In this document: positions 54,272 to 62,888 of the stretch, one piece after another
Numbering within the stretch: position 1 is the first letter of the stretch
How the letters are laid out: every line of letters begins with the position of its first letter
Assembly: GCA_047601665.1 (NCBI GenBank)
Contig: JASGIT010000001.1
Span: 248,001-312,000 of the forward strand
From: JASGIT01 sp047601665
GTDB lineage: Bacteria; Pseudomonadota; Gammaproteobacteria; Burkholderiales; Burkholderiaceae_C
Length of the DNA: 64,000 nucleotides
Direction of reading: 5' to 3'
Notes under the pieces: model-generated
The model's database searches: none
What the model was told of the DNA's origin: nothing
The model's input: the letters and a program-made list of their open reading frames with translations, nothing else
Made by a program: the position numbers and the translations under genes

Positions 54272-55180
54272 ATGGAATCAAAACATATTGGGCTTGGGAT
54301 TTCCGTTGCAGCGCTTTGGGCATTGAGCTTTGTTGCAGTGAAGGTGGGGCTTAAAGATGTTCCGCCTTTTGCGCTCATCGCATTAAGACTGTTTTTTACA
54401 GCTTTTCCGTTAGTATTTTTTATTAAACCTCCTAAAATTCGCTGGAGCTTATTGATTCCTTACGGAGTGCTTATGTTCACCTGCCACCTTGGCTTGTTGA
54501 CGCTGGGTGTGTATTTCGGTGTTCCGGTGGGAATTGCTGCAGCAATGATACAATTTCAGATTTTTTTCACGGCGTTTTTTGCATGGTTCTTCTTACGCGA
54601 AAAAATCTCGAAATGGCACTTCATTGGAGCAATATTTTCGTTACTGGGATTGGGTATATTTGCGCTGAACTTTGGCAATCTGTCACTATATAAAAATCAA
54701 ACAACAGTATTTATAGGAGTATTTTGCATATTGTTGGCCGCGCTATCTTGGGGTTGTGCAAATATATTGACGCGTAAGATTGGCAAGGTTGACCCTATTG
54801 CGCTACTCGTGTGGGGTAGTCTCGTGGCAGCATGGCCACTATTTGCGTGCTCAATTGCTTTTGAAGATTTTTCCAAAGTGATGCAAGCCATTCTACATAT
54901 GAATTACAAGTCGATTCTGGCGATTGTTTATATGACCTATGGTGGAACATTTCTAGCTTTCACCTTGTGGAATAAGCTGCTTGGAGTCTACCCCGCCATG
55001 AAGGTCGCGCCATTTGCTTTATTGGTTCCGCCATTTGCATTAATGTTTTCGGCGACAATTCTTGCAGAGGATCTGGCCGCATGGAAATTGATCTGTACAT
55101 TTTTCATAGTCTTTGGCGTTGCTTTTATTTTCTTCGGAAATGCTGTTGCTTCAAAGGCTCTTGATCGCCAGCCGTCATAA
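54272..55180 (+). CDS. EamA/DMT-family exporter
   Basis: A 302-residue membrane protein with ten hydrophobic segments in two EamA halves, like RhaT/YdcZ-type and amino-acid metabolite exporters. The start ISVAALWALSFVAVKVGLKDVPPFALIALRLFFTAFPLVFF is typical of the family. It lies 12 bp after the first cupin gene, within the island operon. Such transporters export amino acids or small metabolites, which fits export of the cluster product. The direction and substrate are inferred. Confidence 0.85.
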   Translation: MESKHIGLGISVAALWALSFVAVKVGLKDVPPFALIALRLFFTAFPLVFFIKPPKIRWSLLIPYGVLMFTCHLGLLTLGVYFGVPVGIAAAMIQFQIFFTAFFAWFFLREKISKWHFIGAIFSLLGLGIFALNFGNLSLYKNQTTVFIGVFCILLAALSWGCANILTRKIGKVDPIALLVWGSLVAAWPLFACSIAFEDFSKVMQAILHMNYKSILAIVYMTYGGTFLAFTLWNKLLGVYPAMKVAPFALLVPPFALMFSATILAEDLAAWKLICTFFIVFGVAFIFFGNAVASKALDRQPS

Positions 55181-55192
55181 AGGTTTCTTGCC

Positions 55193-55516
55193 ATGCCGAT
55201 GATTGAAATCAATGAATTTACGCCCAAAAGGGCCTGGGATTTTTTGCCCATCATGAGCATGAATGGGGTTTCTGCCAGAGTGCATTGGACGGATCGTCCA
55301 TTCAAATGGCATATCAACGTTGGAGATGAGGTTTTTGTTGTCCTCAGTGGATCTGTGGAGATGCATTATCGTGAGGACGTTACAGAGCAAAAATGCCGTT
55401 TGGGTGTAGGGGACGTGTTTTACGCTCATCAAGGAATGGTGCACGTTGCGTGTCCACTGGAGCCTTCGTATGTTTTGGTAGTAGAAAAAGAAGAAGGGTC
55501 ATCCAAGTTTTTATAA
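55193..55516 (+). CDS. Small cupin protein, second copy
   Basis: A 107-residue cupin, last gene of the island operon, 12 bp after the exporter. The first motif is ARVHWTDRPFKWHINVGDEVFVVLSGSVEMHYRE and the second GVGDVFYAHQGMVHVA. It is distinct from the cupin at 53957, with fewer His in motif 1. It may bind a metal and act on the pathway intermediate, or be a stability or binding protein. No terminator is obvious in the 130 bp that follow, where GC content rises again. Confidence 0.75.
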   Translation: MPMIEINEFTPKRAWDFLPIMSMNGVSARVHWTDRPFKWHINVGDEVFVVLSGSVEMHYREDVTEQKCRLGVGDVFYAHQGMVHVACPLEPSYVLVVEKEEGSSKFL

Positions 55517-55652
55517 TTTTGTGTCACCTATGCGGGCGTAGACCAATCAAGTGCGTGCAAGTGGACAGAGAATTGAAAACGGTGGCAGCATAAAATTGCC
55601 CGCCTAAGAGTGGCTAATACGATTTACTATTAGAGGCTCGCAGGGCAGTTAT

Positions 55653-56945
55653 GTGTCCCAATTGCTGCGCGGCCACCAACACGCGCTACCATTGGTGGCC
55701 CCCTCTTCGCTCCTCCCCGTGTCCTCCCCCTCCTCCACCGGCCTCTGGCCTTTTCTCGCCGCCCGCATGGCGGCCACCTTCGCGCAGCAGATGCAGGCCG
55801 TGGTCGTGGCCTGGCAGGTGTACGACCTCACGCGCGAGCCGCTGGCCCTGGCCTACGTGGGCCTGGCGCAGTTCATTCCCATGCTGTGCCTGCTGATGCC
55901 CGCGGGCGACCTGGCCGACCGCATGAGCCGCAAGCGCATCCTGGCCGGCAGCTGGTCCGTGAGCGCGCTGTGCTCGGCGCTGCTGCTGTGGCAGGCCCTG
56001 GCCGGTGTGCATGACGTGCGCTGGATCTACGCCGTGCTGGTGCTGTTCGGCAGCGCGCGCGGCTTCACCGGGCCCGCCATGCAAAGCCTGCTGCCGCAGA
56101 TCGTGCCGCGCGAGGAGCTGTCGCGCGCCATCGCGGCCCAGTCCATGCTGCTGCGCGTGGCCTCCATCGCCGGGCCGGTGCTGGGCGGCGCGCTGTACGC
56201 GCTGGGCGGCGCGGCGCTGACCTACGCCATGTGCCTGCTGGGCTTCGCGCTGGGCGCGGGGCTGCTGGCCCGCGTGGCGGTGCGCCACGCCGCGCCGCGC
56301 CAGGCGCTCACGGGCTCGATGTGGCGGCGCTTCGGCGACGGCATCGCCTTCATCCGCACGCGGCCCATCATCCTCGGCACCATCTCGCTCGACCTGTTCG
56401 CCGTGCTGCTGGGCGGCGTGGTGGCGCTGCTGCCCGTGTACGCGCACGAGGTGCTGAAAACCGGCCCCGAGGGCCTGGGCCTGCTGCGCGGCGCCATGGC
56501 CGTGGGCGAAGTCAGCATGGGCGCCTGGCTGGCGGCGCGGCCCGTGCAGCGCCACGTGGGCAAGGTGATGTTCGCGGCGGTGGCCCTGTTCGGCGCGGCC
56601 AACCTGGTGTTCGCGCTGTCGCACTGGTTCTGGCTGTCGTTCGTGGCGCTGGCGGTGGCGGGCGCATCGGACATGGTGAGCGTGTTCATCCGCTCCTCGC
56701 TGGTGCAGTTTTCCACCCCCGACGAGATGCGGGGCCGCGTGAGCGCGGTGAACATGCTGTTCATCGGCTCGTCCAACGAACTGGGCGAATTCCGCGCGGG
56801 CAGCAGCGCCGCGTGGCTGGGCGCGGTGCCCGCCGCCGTGCTCGGCAGCCTGTGCACGCTGGCCGTGGTGGGCGGCTGGATGGCGCTGTTCAGGCCGCTG
56901 CGCACGGTGGACCGCTTCGAGGAAGCCACGCCCGCGGTGCGCTGA
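55653..56945 (+). CDS. MFS transporter (EntS/MFS_3-like)
   Basis: A 430-residue transporter with about 12 hydrophobic segments, similar to the enterobactin-exporter-like MFS_3 group (MAATFAQQMQAVVVAWQVYDLTREPLALAYVGLAQFIP). The loop DLADRMSRKRIL between helices 2 and 3 is an MFS motif A variant. The GTG at 55653 begins the open frame; the true start may be the later ATG near 55767, since the first ~38 residues are unusual. High-GC codon use shows it is outside the island. Confidence 0.78.
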   Translation: MSQLLRGHQHALPLVAPSSLLPVSSPSSTGLWPFLAARMAATFAQQMQAVVVAWQVYDLTREPLALAYVGLAQFIPMLCLLMPAGDLADRMSRKRILAGSWSVSALCSALLLWQALAGVHDVRWIYAVLVLFGSARGFTGPAMQSLLPQIVPREELSRAIAAQSMLLRVASIAGPVLGGALYALGGAALTYAMCLLGFALGAGLLARVAVRHAAPRQALTGSMWRRFGDGIAFIRTRPIILGTISLDLFAVLLGGVVALLPVYAHEVLKTGPEGLGLLRGAMAVGEVSMGAWLAARPVQRHVGKVMFAAVALFGAANLVFALSHWFWLSFVALAVAGASDMVSVFIRSSLVQFSTPDEMRGRVSAVNMLFIGSSNELGEFRAGSSAAWLGAVPAAVLGSLCTLAVVGGWMALFRPLRTVDRFEEATPAVR

Positions 56946-56949
56946 TACT

Positions 56950-57009
56950 CCTGTTTTGATAGCTTCTAGCGCTTGTCCCTAAAGGGCTGGAGTCCTATTT
57001 GACTCAAAG
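56950..57009 (+). repeat. Dispersed repeat copy 6
   Basis: ATAGCTTCTAGCGCTTGTCC, then GGGCTGGAGTCC and TTTGACTCAAA. Its right edge contains the TTG start of the next gene at 56999. Confidence 0.75.
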
Positions 57010-57757
57010 TTTGCACATCCTCTGGCGCGACGAGCACCTCGTCGCCGTCTACAAGCCCGCCGGCTGGCTGGTGCACCGCACGGGGCTGGACGCGGGCGAG
57101 ACGCGCTTCGCCGTGCAGACCCTGCGCGACCAGATCGGCCAGCGCGTGTTTCCCGTGCACCGGCTCGACAAGGGCACCTGCGGCGTGCTGCTGTTCGCCC
57201 TCACGCCCGAGGCGGCGCGGGCGCTGGGCCAGTCCTTCATGGAGCATCGCGTGCGCAAGCGCTACCTGGCCCTGGTGCGCGGCTGGGCGCCCGAAGCCGC
57301 CGAGGTGGACCACCCCCTGCGGCCCGACGATGCGCCGCCCGATGCGCCCGCGCAGCCCGCCCGCACGCGCTTCGCGCGGCTCGCCACGCTCGACTGGCCC
57401 GAAGCCTTCGACCCGCGCCATGCCGGCACGCGCCTGTCGCTGGTCGAGGCCTGGCCCGCCACCGGCAGGCGCCACCAGGTGCGCCGCCACCTCAAGCACC
57501 TGGCCCACCCCATCATCGGCGACGCCACGCACGGCAAGGGCCCGCTCAACCGCTGGTGGGCCGAACGGCTGGGCCGGCACCGGCTGTGGCTGCACGCCTG
57601 GCGGCTGGAAGTGCCGCACCCGGCGACCGGCGCGCCGCTCGCCATCGACAGCGGCGTGGGCGCGTGCGCCGCGCCCGCGCAGGCACGGGACTGGCAGCGG
57701 TTGCTGCAACTACCATTCGTTTTTCAACAAGGACCCACACCATGGCAATGGACGTGA
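56999..57757 (+). CDS. RluA/TruC-type pseudouridine synthase
   Basis: A 252-residue pseudouridine synthase of the RluA family with the catalytic Asp in VHRLDKGTCGVLLFAL and the second motif ATGRRHQVRRHLKHLAHPIIGD. It most resembles TruC, which makes pseudouridine 65 in tRNA. The start is uncertain: TTG 56999 lies in the dispersed repeat, TTG 57011 just after it; the family start H-I-L-W-R-D-E-H follows both. Its 3' end overlaps the next gene by 16 bp. Confidence 0.82.
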   Translation: MTQSLHILWRDEHLVAVYKPAGWLVHRTGLDAGETRFAVQTLRDQIGQRVFPVHRLDKGTCGVLLFALTPEAARALGQSFMEHRVRKRYLALVRGWAPEAAEVDHPLRPDDAPPDAPAQPARTRFARLATLDWPEAFDPRHAGTRLSLVEAWPATGRRHQVRRHLKHLAHPIIGDATHGKGPLNRWWAERLGRHRLWLHAWRLEVPHPATGAPLAIDSGVGACAAPAQARDWQRLLQLPFVFQQGPTPWQWT

Positions 57758-58557
57758 TCGACTACGAAATCCGCGGCGCGGAGATGCAGTTCGTGGAGGT
57801 CGAGCTCGACCCGGGCGAGGCCGCCATCGGCGAAGCGGGCAGCATGATGTTCATGGACGCCGGCATCGGCATGGACACCGTCTTTGGCGACGGCAGCGCC
57901 AACCAGGGCGGCTTTTTCGGCAAGCTGCTGGGCGCGGGCAAGCGGCTGGTGTCGGGCGAGTCGCTGTTCACCACCATCTACACCAACAACGCGCACGCCA
58001 AGCAGCGCGTGGCCTTCGCCGCGCCCTACCCGGGCAAGATTTTGCCCATGGATTTGCGCCAGTTCGGCGGCACGCTGATCTGCCAGAAGGACGCCTTCCT
58101 GTGCGCCGCGCGCGGCGTGAGCCTGGGCATCGCGGTGCAGAAAAAGCTCTCGGTCGGCTTCTTCGGCGGCGAGGGCTTCATCATGCAGCGGCTCGACGGC
58201 GACGGCCTGGCCTTCATCCACGCGGGCGGCACCGTGGTCAAGCGCGACCTGGCCCCGGGCCAGACCCTGCTGGTGGACACGGGCTGCGTGGTGGCCTACA
58301 CGACCGGCGTGAACTTCGAGATCCAGTACGTGGGCAAGGTCAAGACCGCGCTGTTCGGCGGCGAGGGGCTGTTCTTCGCCAAGCTCACCGGCCCTGGCAC
58401 GGTGTGGCTGCAGAGCCTGCCGTTCTCGCGCCTGGCCTCGCGCGTGTTCGCGGCGGCGCCGCAGCGCGGCGGCAGCAAGGAAGAAGGCTCGCTGCTCGGC
58501 GGCTTCGCGGCCGGCGGGCTGCTGGGCAGCGTGCTCGGCGGGGACAGCGACGAATAA
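57742..58557 (+). CDS. TIGR00266/AIM24-family protein
   Basis: A 271-residue beta-sandwich protein of the AIM24/TIGR00266 family. Family features are EMQFVEVELDPGEAAIGEAGSMMFMDAGI, the SLFTTIYTNN segment and LFGGEGLFFAKLTGPGTVWLQSLPF. The C-terminus ends in a Gly-rich stretch (SLLGGFAAGGLLGSVLGG). The biochemical role is unknown in bacteria. ATG 57742 is confirmed by the strong family N-terminus; it overlaps the pseudouridine synthase gene. Confidence 0.85.
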   Translation: MAMDVIDYEIRGAEMQFVEVELDPGEAAIGEAGSMMFMDAGIGMDTVFGDGSANQGGFFGKLLGAGKRLVSGESLFTTIYTNNAHAKQRVAFAAPYPGKILPMDLRQFGGTLICQKDAFLCAARGVSLGIAVQKKLSVGFFGGEGFIMQRLDGDGLAFIHAGGTVVKRDLAPGQTLLVDTGCVVAYTTGVNFEIQYVGKVKTALFGGEGLFFAKLTGPGTVWLQSLPFSRLASRVFAAAPQRGGSKEEGSLLGGFAAGGLLGSVLGGDSDE

Positions 58558-58566
58558 ACACCGGCA

Positions 58567-59772
58567 ATGGCGACGAACACCACCCCCACGACACCCACCC
58601 TCTCCACCCCCGTCCTGCTGCTCATGGCCGTGGCCTGCGGCATCTGCGCAGGCGCCAACTACGTCAACCAGCCGCTGCTGCACTCGATCGCGCGGCACCT
58701 GGCCGTGAGCGACGGCACGGCCTCGCTGCTGGTGACCATGTCGCAGGTGTCGTACGCGCTGGGCCTGCTGCTGCTGGTGCCGCTGGGCGACCTGCTGGAG
58801 CGGCGGCGGCTCATCGTGGGGCTGATGGTGCTGGCCGCCATCGGCATGGCGCTGGCCGGGTCGGCGCACGGCTTCGCGCTGCTGGCCGCGGGCACGCTGA
58901 TGACGGGGCTGTTCTCGGTGGCGGCGCAGGTGCAGATTCCCATGGCGGCCACGCTGGCCGCGCCGGGGCAGAGCGGCAAGGCCGTGGGGCTGCTGATGAG
59001 CGGGCTGCTCACGGGCATTCTGGCCGCGCGCAGCGTGGCGGGCATCCTGTCGGAGCTGGGCGGCTGGGCGCTGGTCTACCAAGTGGTGGCCGCCACGCTG
59101 CTGCTGCTCGCGGCGGCGCTGTGGAAGGTGCTGCCCCCATCGCGCAACGCCGCACCGCCGCGCTACGGCGAGGCGCTGCGCTCCATGGGCGCGCTGGTGG
59201 CGCGGCTGCCGCGCCTGCGCACGCGGGCGCTGCTGGGCGCGCTGTCGTTCGGCTCGACCAGCGTGCTGTTCTCCACCATGGCGCTGCTGCTCGCGGGGCC
59301 GCCGCACCACCTGGGCGACGCGGCCATCGGCCTGGTGGGCCTGGCCGGCGTGGCGGGCGCGCTGATGGCCAGCGTGGCCGGGCGGCTGGCCGACCGGGGC
59401 ATGGCCCAGACCACCACCGCCGTGTCGGCGGCGGTGATGCTGGCCAGCTGGGGCGCGCTATGGCTGGGCCACGCGAGCGTGGCGTGGTTCGTGTTCGGCA
59501 TGTTGATCATCGACCTGGCCCTGTCGGGCACGCACATCAGCAACCAGAACGTGATCTACGCGCTGGCGCCCGAGGCGCGCTCGCGCATCAACGCGGTGTA
59601 CATGACCAGCTATTTCATCGGCGCCGCCGCGGGCTCGGCGCTGGGCTCGGCCGCGTGGCAGTGGGGCGGCTGGGCGGGCGCGTGCGCGGTGGGCTCCGCG
59701 CTGGCCGTGCTCAACGCCTGCGCGCTGTGGCGCGATCAGCGGCTGGTCAGCGCCGCCAGCCATTCCTCCTGA
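58567..59772 (+). CDS. MFS transporter (DHA1-like)
   Basis: A 401-residue transporter with 12 hydrophobic segments. The N-terminal half has MAVACGICAGANYVNQPLLHSIARHL and the motif A-like loop PLGDLLERRRLIVG, as in the YgaY/NepI-like part of the DHA1 drug exporters. It lies nine bases downstream of the AIM24-like gene. Its 3' end overlaps the convergent GGDEF-EAL gene by 37 bp. The substrate cannot be deduced. Confidence 0.85.
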   Translation: MATNTTPTTPTLSTPVLLLMAVACGICAGANYVNQPLLHSIARHLAVSDGTASLLVTMSQVSYALGLLLLVPLGDLLERRRLIVGLMVLAAIGMALAGSAHGFALLAAGTLMTGLFSVAAQVQIPMAATLAAPGQSGKAVGLLMSGLLTGILAARSVAGILSELGGWALVYQVVAATLLLLAAALWKVLPPSRNAAPPRYGEALRSMGALVARLPRLRTRALLGALSFGSTSVLFSTMALLLAGPPHHLGDAAIGLVGLAGVAGALMASVAGRLADRGMAQTTTAVSAAVMLASWGALWLGHASVAWFVFGMLIIDLALSGTHISNQNVIYALAPEARSRINAVYMTSYFIGAAAGSALGSAAWQWGGWAGACAVGSALAVLNACALWRDQRLVSAASHSS

Positions 59773-61595
59773 GGGCGGGGCCGCCCGAACAGGTAGCCCT
59801 GGTAGAGCATGTGCGGCGTGTGCCGCGCCAGGAAGTCGGCCTGCCCCTCGGTCTCCACCCCTTCGGCCACCACGCGCAGGCCGAAGCGGTCGGCCACGCG
59901 CACGATGGCCTCGACCAGCGCGGCGTCGTTGTCGTCCTCCAGCACGTCCTGCACGAAGGATTTGTCGATCTTCAGCTCCTGGATGGGCAGGCGCTTGAGG
60001 TAGGCCAGCGACGAGTAGCCGGTGCCGAAGTCGTCCAGCGCGAAGGACACGCCCAGCGCCGCCAGCGCGTGCATCTTGGCCACGGCGTCGTCGAAGTCGT
60101 CCATCACCAGGCCCTCGGTCATCTCCAGCGTGAGCCGCGCGGGGCTGGCCCCGGTACGCTCCAGCAGCGCCTGCAGCCGGGGCACGAAGCCCGCGTCGCG
60201 GAACTGGCGCGCGCTCACGTTGACCGACAGGGACAGCCCGCGCTCGCGCCACGCGGGCAAGGCCAGCAGCGCGCAGGCCTGCGCGAGCACCCAGTCGCCC
60301 AGCGCCACGATGAGGTCGGACTCCTCGGCCACGGGGATGAAGTCCATCGGCGGCACCAGCCCGCGCTCGGGGTGCTGCCAGCGCACCAGCGCCTCGGCGC
60401 CGATGGTGCGCCCCGCGCGGTTGACCTGCGATTGCAGGTACAGGCGCAGCCCGCCCGCCTGGACGGCGTGGCGCAGTTCGCGCTCGGTGCGGAAGCGCTG
60501 CTCCGCCGCCTCGGCCATGCCCCGCTCGAAGAACGCCACGCAGGCGCCGCCCTGCTCCTTGGCCTGGCGCAGCGCCGTGCCCGCGCGGCGCAGGGCTTCG
60601 TCCACGCCGTCGGCGCCGCTCTGGGGGTAGAGCGTGATGCCCACGCTGGCCGTCAGGCGCACCTCCTCCCCTTCGTCGCCCTGGCCTTCGCGGGCGATGG
60701 GCAAGGGCTGGCGCAGGCCCTGCAGCAGGCCGTCGGCGCAGGCCAGCGCCTGCCGCCCGGCGCGGTGCGCGTCCACGCCCAGGTTCTGCAGCACGATGGC
60801 GAACTCGTCGCCCGCCACGCGCACCAGCAGGCCGTCGCCCGGCATCAGGCCGCGCAGGCGCAGCGCCACAGCGCGCAGCAGGCGGTCGCCCAGTTCGTTG
60901 CCGCGCGCGTCGTTGAAGGTGGTGAAGCGGTCGAGGTTGAGCAGCAGCAGCGCATGGGTCTGGCCGGCGCCTTGCAGCGTCCTGAGCCGGAGCATGAGCG
61001 TATGGCGGTTGGGCAGGCCCGTGAGCGCATCGAAATGCGCGGCGCGGTGCGCCTCGTCCACGCGGCGCTGGTAGCTGCGCCGCGACAGCAGCGTGGCGGC
61101 GGTGGTGATGCCGACGATGCCCAGGAAGTAGGCCAGATAGGCCCACCGGCTGCCATAGCGCGCGGGGGGCAGCCAGCCTTGCACGTCGCCCCAGATGAAG
61201 AACAGGAACATCGCCCCCGTCATGCCCGAGAGCCACAGCGTGGCGCGCGCGCCGAGGATCCAGCCCGAAAAGACGATGAGCACCGGATAGGTGAGCATGT
61301 TGGGCCCGCGCAGGCCGCCGTTGAGCATGGCGACCACCGAGGTGACGAGCCACATGCCCCACACGAGCACCAGCGCCGCGAGGCTCTCGCGCCCCCAGCG
61401 CCCGAGCAGCAGCGAGACGCCGCCCACGAGCCCCGCGCAGAAGTTGAGCGCCATGTGCACCCCGTTCACGGGCGGGTCGAGCAGCAGCAGAAGGGCGATG
61501 GCGCAGCCCACGGCGAACGTCGTCCAGCCGCCGATGCGCACCAGGCGCTGCGCGGTGGCGTCTTCATGCATGGCCGGCAGGGCGGCATCGGTCAT
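59736..61595 (-). CDS. Membrane GGDEF-EAL protein
   Basis: A 619-residue signalling protein with five to six membrane segments in residues ~15-185, then GGDEF and EAL domains. The cyclase motif reads AGDEF, which keeps enough for possible activity. The EAL domain has EALVRW, DDFGTGYSSL and KIDKSF, all that is required for cyclic di-GMP breakdown. Net activity is uncertain; a phosphodiesterase with a regulatory GGDEF is likely. It is a second cyclic di-GMP protein in the window, after the cyclase at 11256. Confidence 0.9.
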   Translation of the reverse strand: MTDAALPAMHEDATAQRLVRIGGWTTFAVGCAIALLLLLDPPVNGVHMALNFCAGLVGGVSLLLGRWGRESLAALVLVWGMWLVTSVVAMLNGGLRGPNMLTYPVLIVFSGWILGARATLWLSGMTGAMFLFFIWGDVQGWLPPARYGSRWAYLAYFLGIVGITTAATLLSRRSYQRRVDEAHRAAHFDALTGLPNRHTLMLRLRTLQGAGQTHALLLLNLDRFTTFNDARGNELGDRLLRAVALRLRGLMPGDGLLVRVAGDEFAIVLQNLGVDAHRAGRQALACADGLLQGLRQPLPIAREGQGDEGEEVRLTASVGITLYPQSGADGVDEALRRAGTALRQAKEQGGACVAFFERGMAEAAEQRFRTERELRHAVQAGGLRLYLQSQVNRAGRTIGAEALVRWQHPERGLVPPMDFIPVAEESDLIVALGDWVLAQACALLALPAWRERGLSLSVNVSARQFRDAGFVPRLQALLERTGASPARLTLEMTEGLVMDDFDDAVAKMHALAALGVSFALDDFGTGYSSLAYLKRLPIQELKIDKSFVQDVLEDDNDAALVEAIVRVADRFGLRVVAEGVETEGQADFLARHTPHMLYQGYLFGRPRPQEEWLAALTSR

Positions 61596-61649
61596 GGCGG
61601 GTGGTGGGTGGTGCGGCAGGTGTGGAATCGTAACTCCATCGCTCCCCGG

Positions 61650-62579
61650 TCAACCGCGACGTCCCCTCGCGCGTTCTTTGTCGCGCTCGGCCTTGCGGGC
61701 CAGGCGCTCGGCTTCCTGCTGGCGGCCTGTGGCGAGCCAGGCCTCGAATTCCGCGGGCGTCTCCAGGGTCACGCGGCCGATGGCGCCGGAGCGGAAGTCG
61801 GTCAGCACGAGTTCCGCCGCCTTCTGCACGTTCACGCGCCCGCCGCCCATCATGGCGCCGCGCCGCCGGCCGATGGCGTCGAGCAGTTCGTCGTCGTGCA
61901 TCCGCGCCGCGCCCGCCACGCCGTAGCGCGCCTCGATGCGGCCGGCGTAGTGCTGCTGCAGGTAGGCCAGGGTTTCGAGCGCCACCAGTTCCTCGTCGTA
62001 GGCGTTGCGGCCCACCGCGCCGCTGGCCGCGAGCTTGTAGCCGCTTTGCTCGACGATGATGCGCGGCCAGAGCATTCCGGGCGTGTCCCAGAGGTAGAAG
62101 TCGTCGGCCACCACGATGCGCTGCTCCAGCTTGGTCACGCCCGCCTCATCGCCGGTCTTGGCCTGGGCACGGCCCGCCAGGGTGTTGATGAGGGTGGACT
62201 TGCCCACGTTCGGAATGCCGCAGATCAGCACCCGCATGGGCCGCGCCATGCCGCCGCGCTCGGGGGCGAGCTGGTGGCAGGCGTCGAGCAGGCGCCGCGC
62301 GGGCGCGCGCTCGGAGGCGTCGAGCGGCACGGCGCGCGTGCCGGGGCGGGCGTTGTACCAGGCCAGCCAGTCCTCGGTGCGCGCGGGGTCGGCCAGGTCC
62401 TGCTTGTTGAGCAGCTTGAGCGTGGGGCGGCGGCCCGTGAGTTCGGACAGCAGCGGGTTGGCGCTGGAGCCGGGCAGGCGCGCGTCCAGCACCTCGATCA
62501 CCACGTCGATGGCTTTGATGCGCTCGGCGATCGCCTGGCGCGTGAGGTGCATGTGACCGGGGAACCACTGGATGGCCAT
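61650..62579 (-). CDS. ylqF: Ribosome biogenesis GTPase YlqF/RbgA
   Basis: A 309-residue circularly permuted GTPase. Motif order G4-G1-G3 is visible: NKQD (58-61), GIPNVGKST (121-129) and DTPG near residue 164. The N-terminus MAIQWFPGHMHLTRQ is the family signature. It helps late assembly of the 50S ribosomal subunit. It is divergent from the small membrane-protein gene at 62626 (46 bp apart), whose promoter has a -10 next to the start. Confidence 0.93.
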   Translation of the reverse strand: MAIQWFPGHMHLTRQAIAERIKAIDVVIEVLDARLPGSSANPLLSELTGRRPTLKLLNKQDLADPARTEDWLAWYNARPGTRAVPLDASERAPARRLLDACHQLAPERGGMARPMRVLICGIPNVGKSTLINTLAGRAQAKTGDEAGVTKLEQRIVVADDFYLWDTPGMLWPRIIVEQSGYKLAASGAVGRNAYDEELVALETLAYLQQHYAGRIEARYGVAGAARMHDDELLDAIGRRRGAMMGGGRVNVQKAAELVLTDFRSGAIGRVTLETPAEFEAWLATGRQQEAERLARKAERDKERARGRRG

Positions 62580-62611
62580 GGGGTGCTACTTCGTTCTGGG
62601 AGGGACGCAAG

Positions 62612-62625
62612 GATAATCGCGCCCC
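62612..62625 (+). promoter_or_regulatory. -10 element giving a leaderless message
   Basis: GATAAT at 62612-62617 is followed eight bases later by ATG 62626. The string is nearly the same as before map (7805-7818), with one base changed in the spacer. Confidence 0.45.
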
Positions 62626-62829
62626 ATGCCTTCCCGTACTTCGTCCGACATGCTGTTCAAGGGCGTGGTCATTGCGCTGATCGGCGCGCTGATCCTGCTC
62701 GGCCCCTACGTGGCGCGCTCGCCCAGCGTGGTGGAGCTGCTGTCGCAGGCCCGGCTGGTGGGCTGGTTCGCGCTGGTGCTGGGGGCGGCGCTGGCGGGGC
62801 GGGCGCTGTGGGCGCGGCGCCCGCGCTGA
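62626..62829 (+). CDS. Small membrane protein, hypothetical
   Basis: A 67-residue protein with two predicted membrane helices (about residues 10-28 and 43-60) and a basic C-terminus (RALWARRPR). I do not recognise a family, but base composition and a promoter motif shared with map argue that it is real. It lies between ylqF and the FUSC gene, both on the other strand. Confidence 0.65.
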   Translation: MPSRTSSDMLFKGVVIALIGALILLGPYVARSPSVVELLSQARLVGWFALVLGAALAGRALWARRPR

Positions 62830-62831
62830 AT

Positions 62832-62888
62832 TTCAAGCATTTTTGGCCTCCAGCCCAGGTGTATCAAGCGCTGGCAGCTATTATTTTC
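62832..62888 (-). repeat. Dispersed repeat copy 7
   Basis: Reverse-strand copy with TTTGGCCTCCAGCCC and CAAGCGCTGGCAGCTAT. It lies between convergent genes and covers the stop codon of the FUSC gene (62881-62883). Confidence 0.75.

Larger units (their letters stand above)
49100..55620. other. AT-rich genomic island
   Basis: Between about 49,100 and 55,620 the DNA becomes visibly richer in A and T, and codons ending in A or T dominate, unlike the flanks. It holds eight genes (49172-55516). The left edge follows the thermonuclease gene and the right edge lies before the MFS gene at 55653. I see no integrase, tRNA or attachment repeat, so the route of entry is unknown. Confidence 0.75.
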
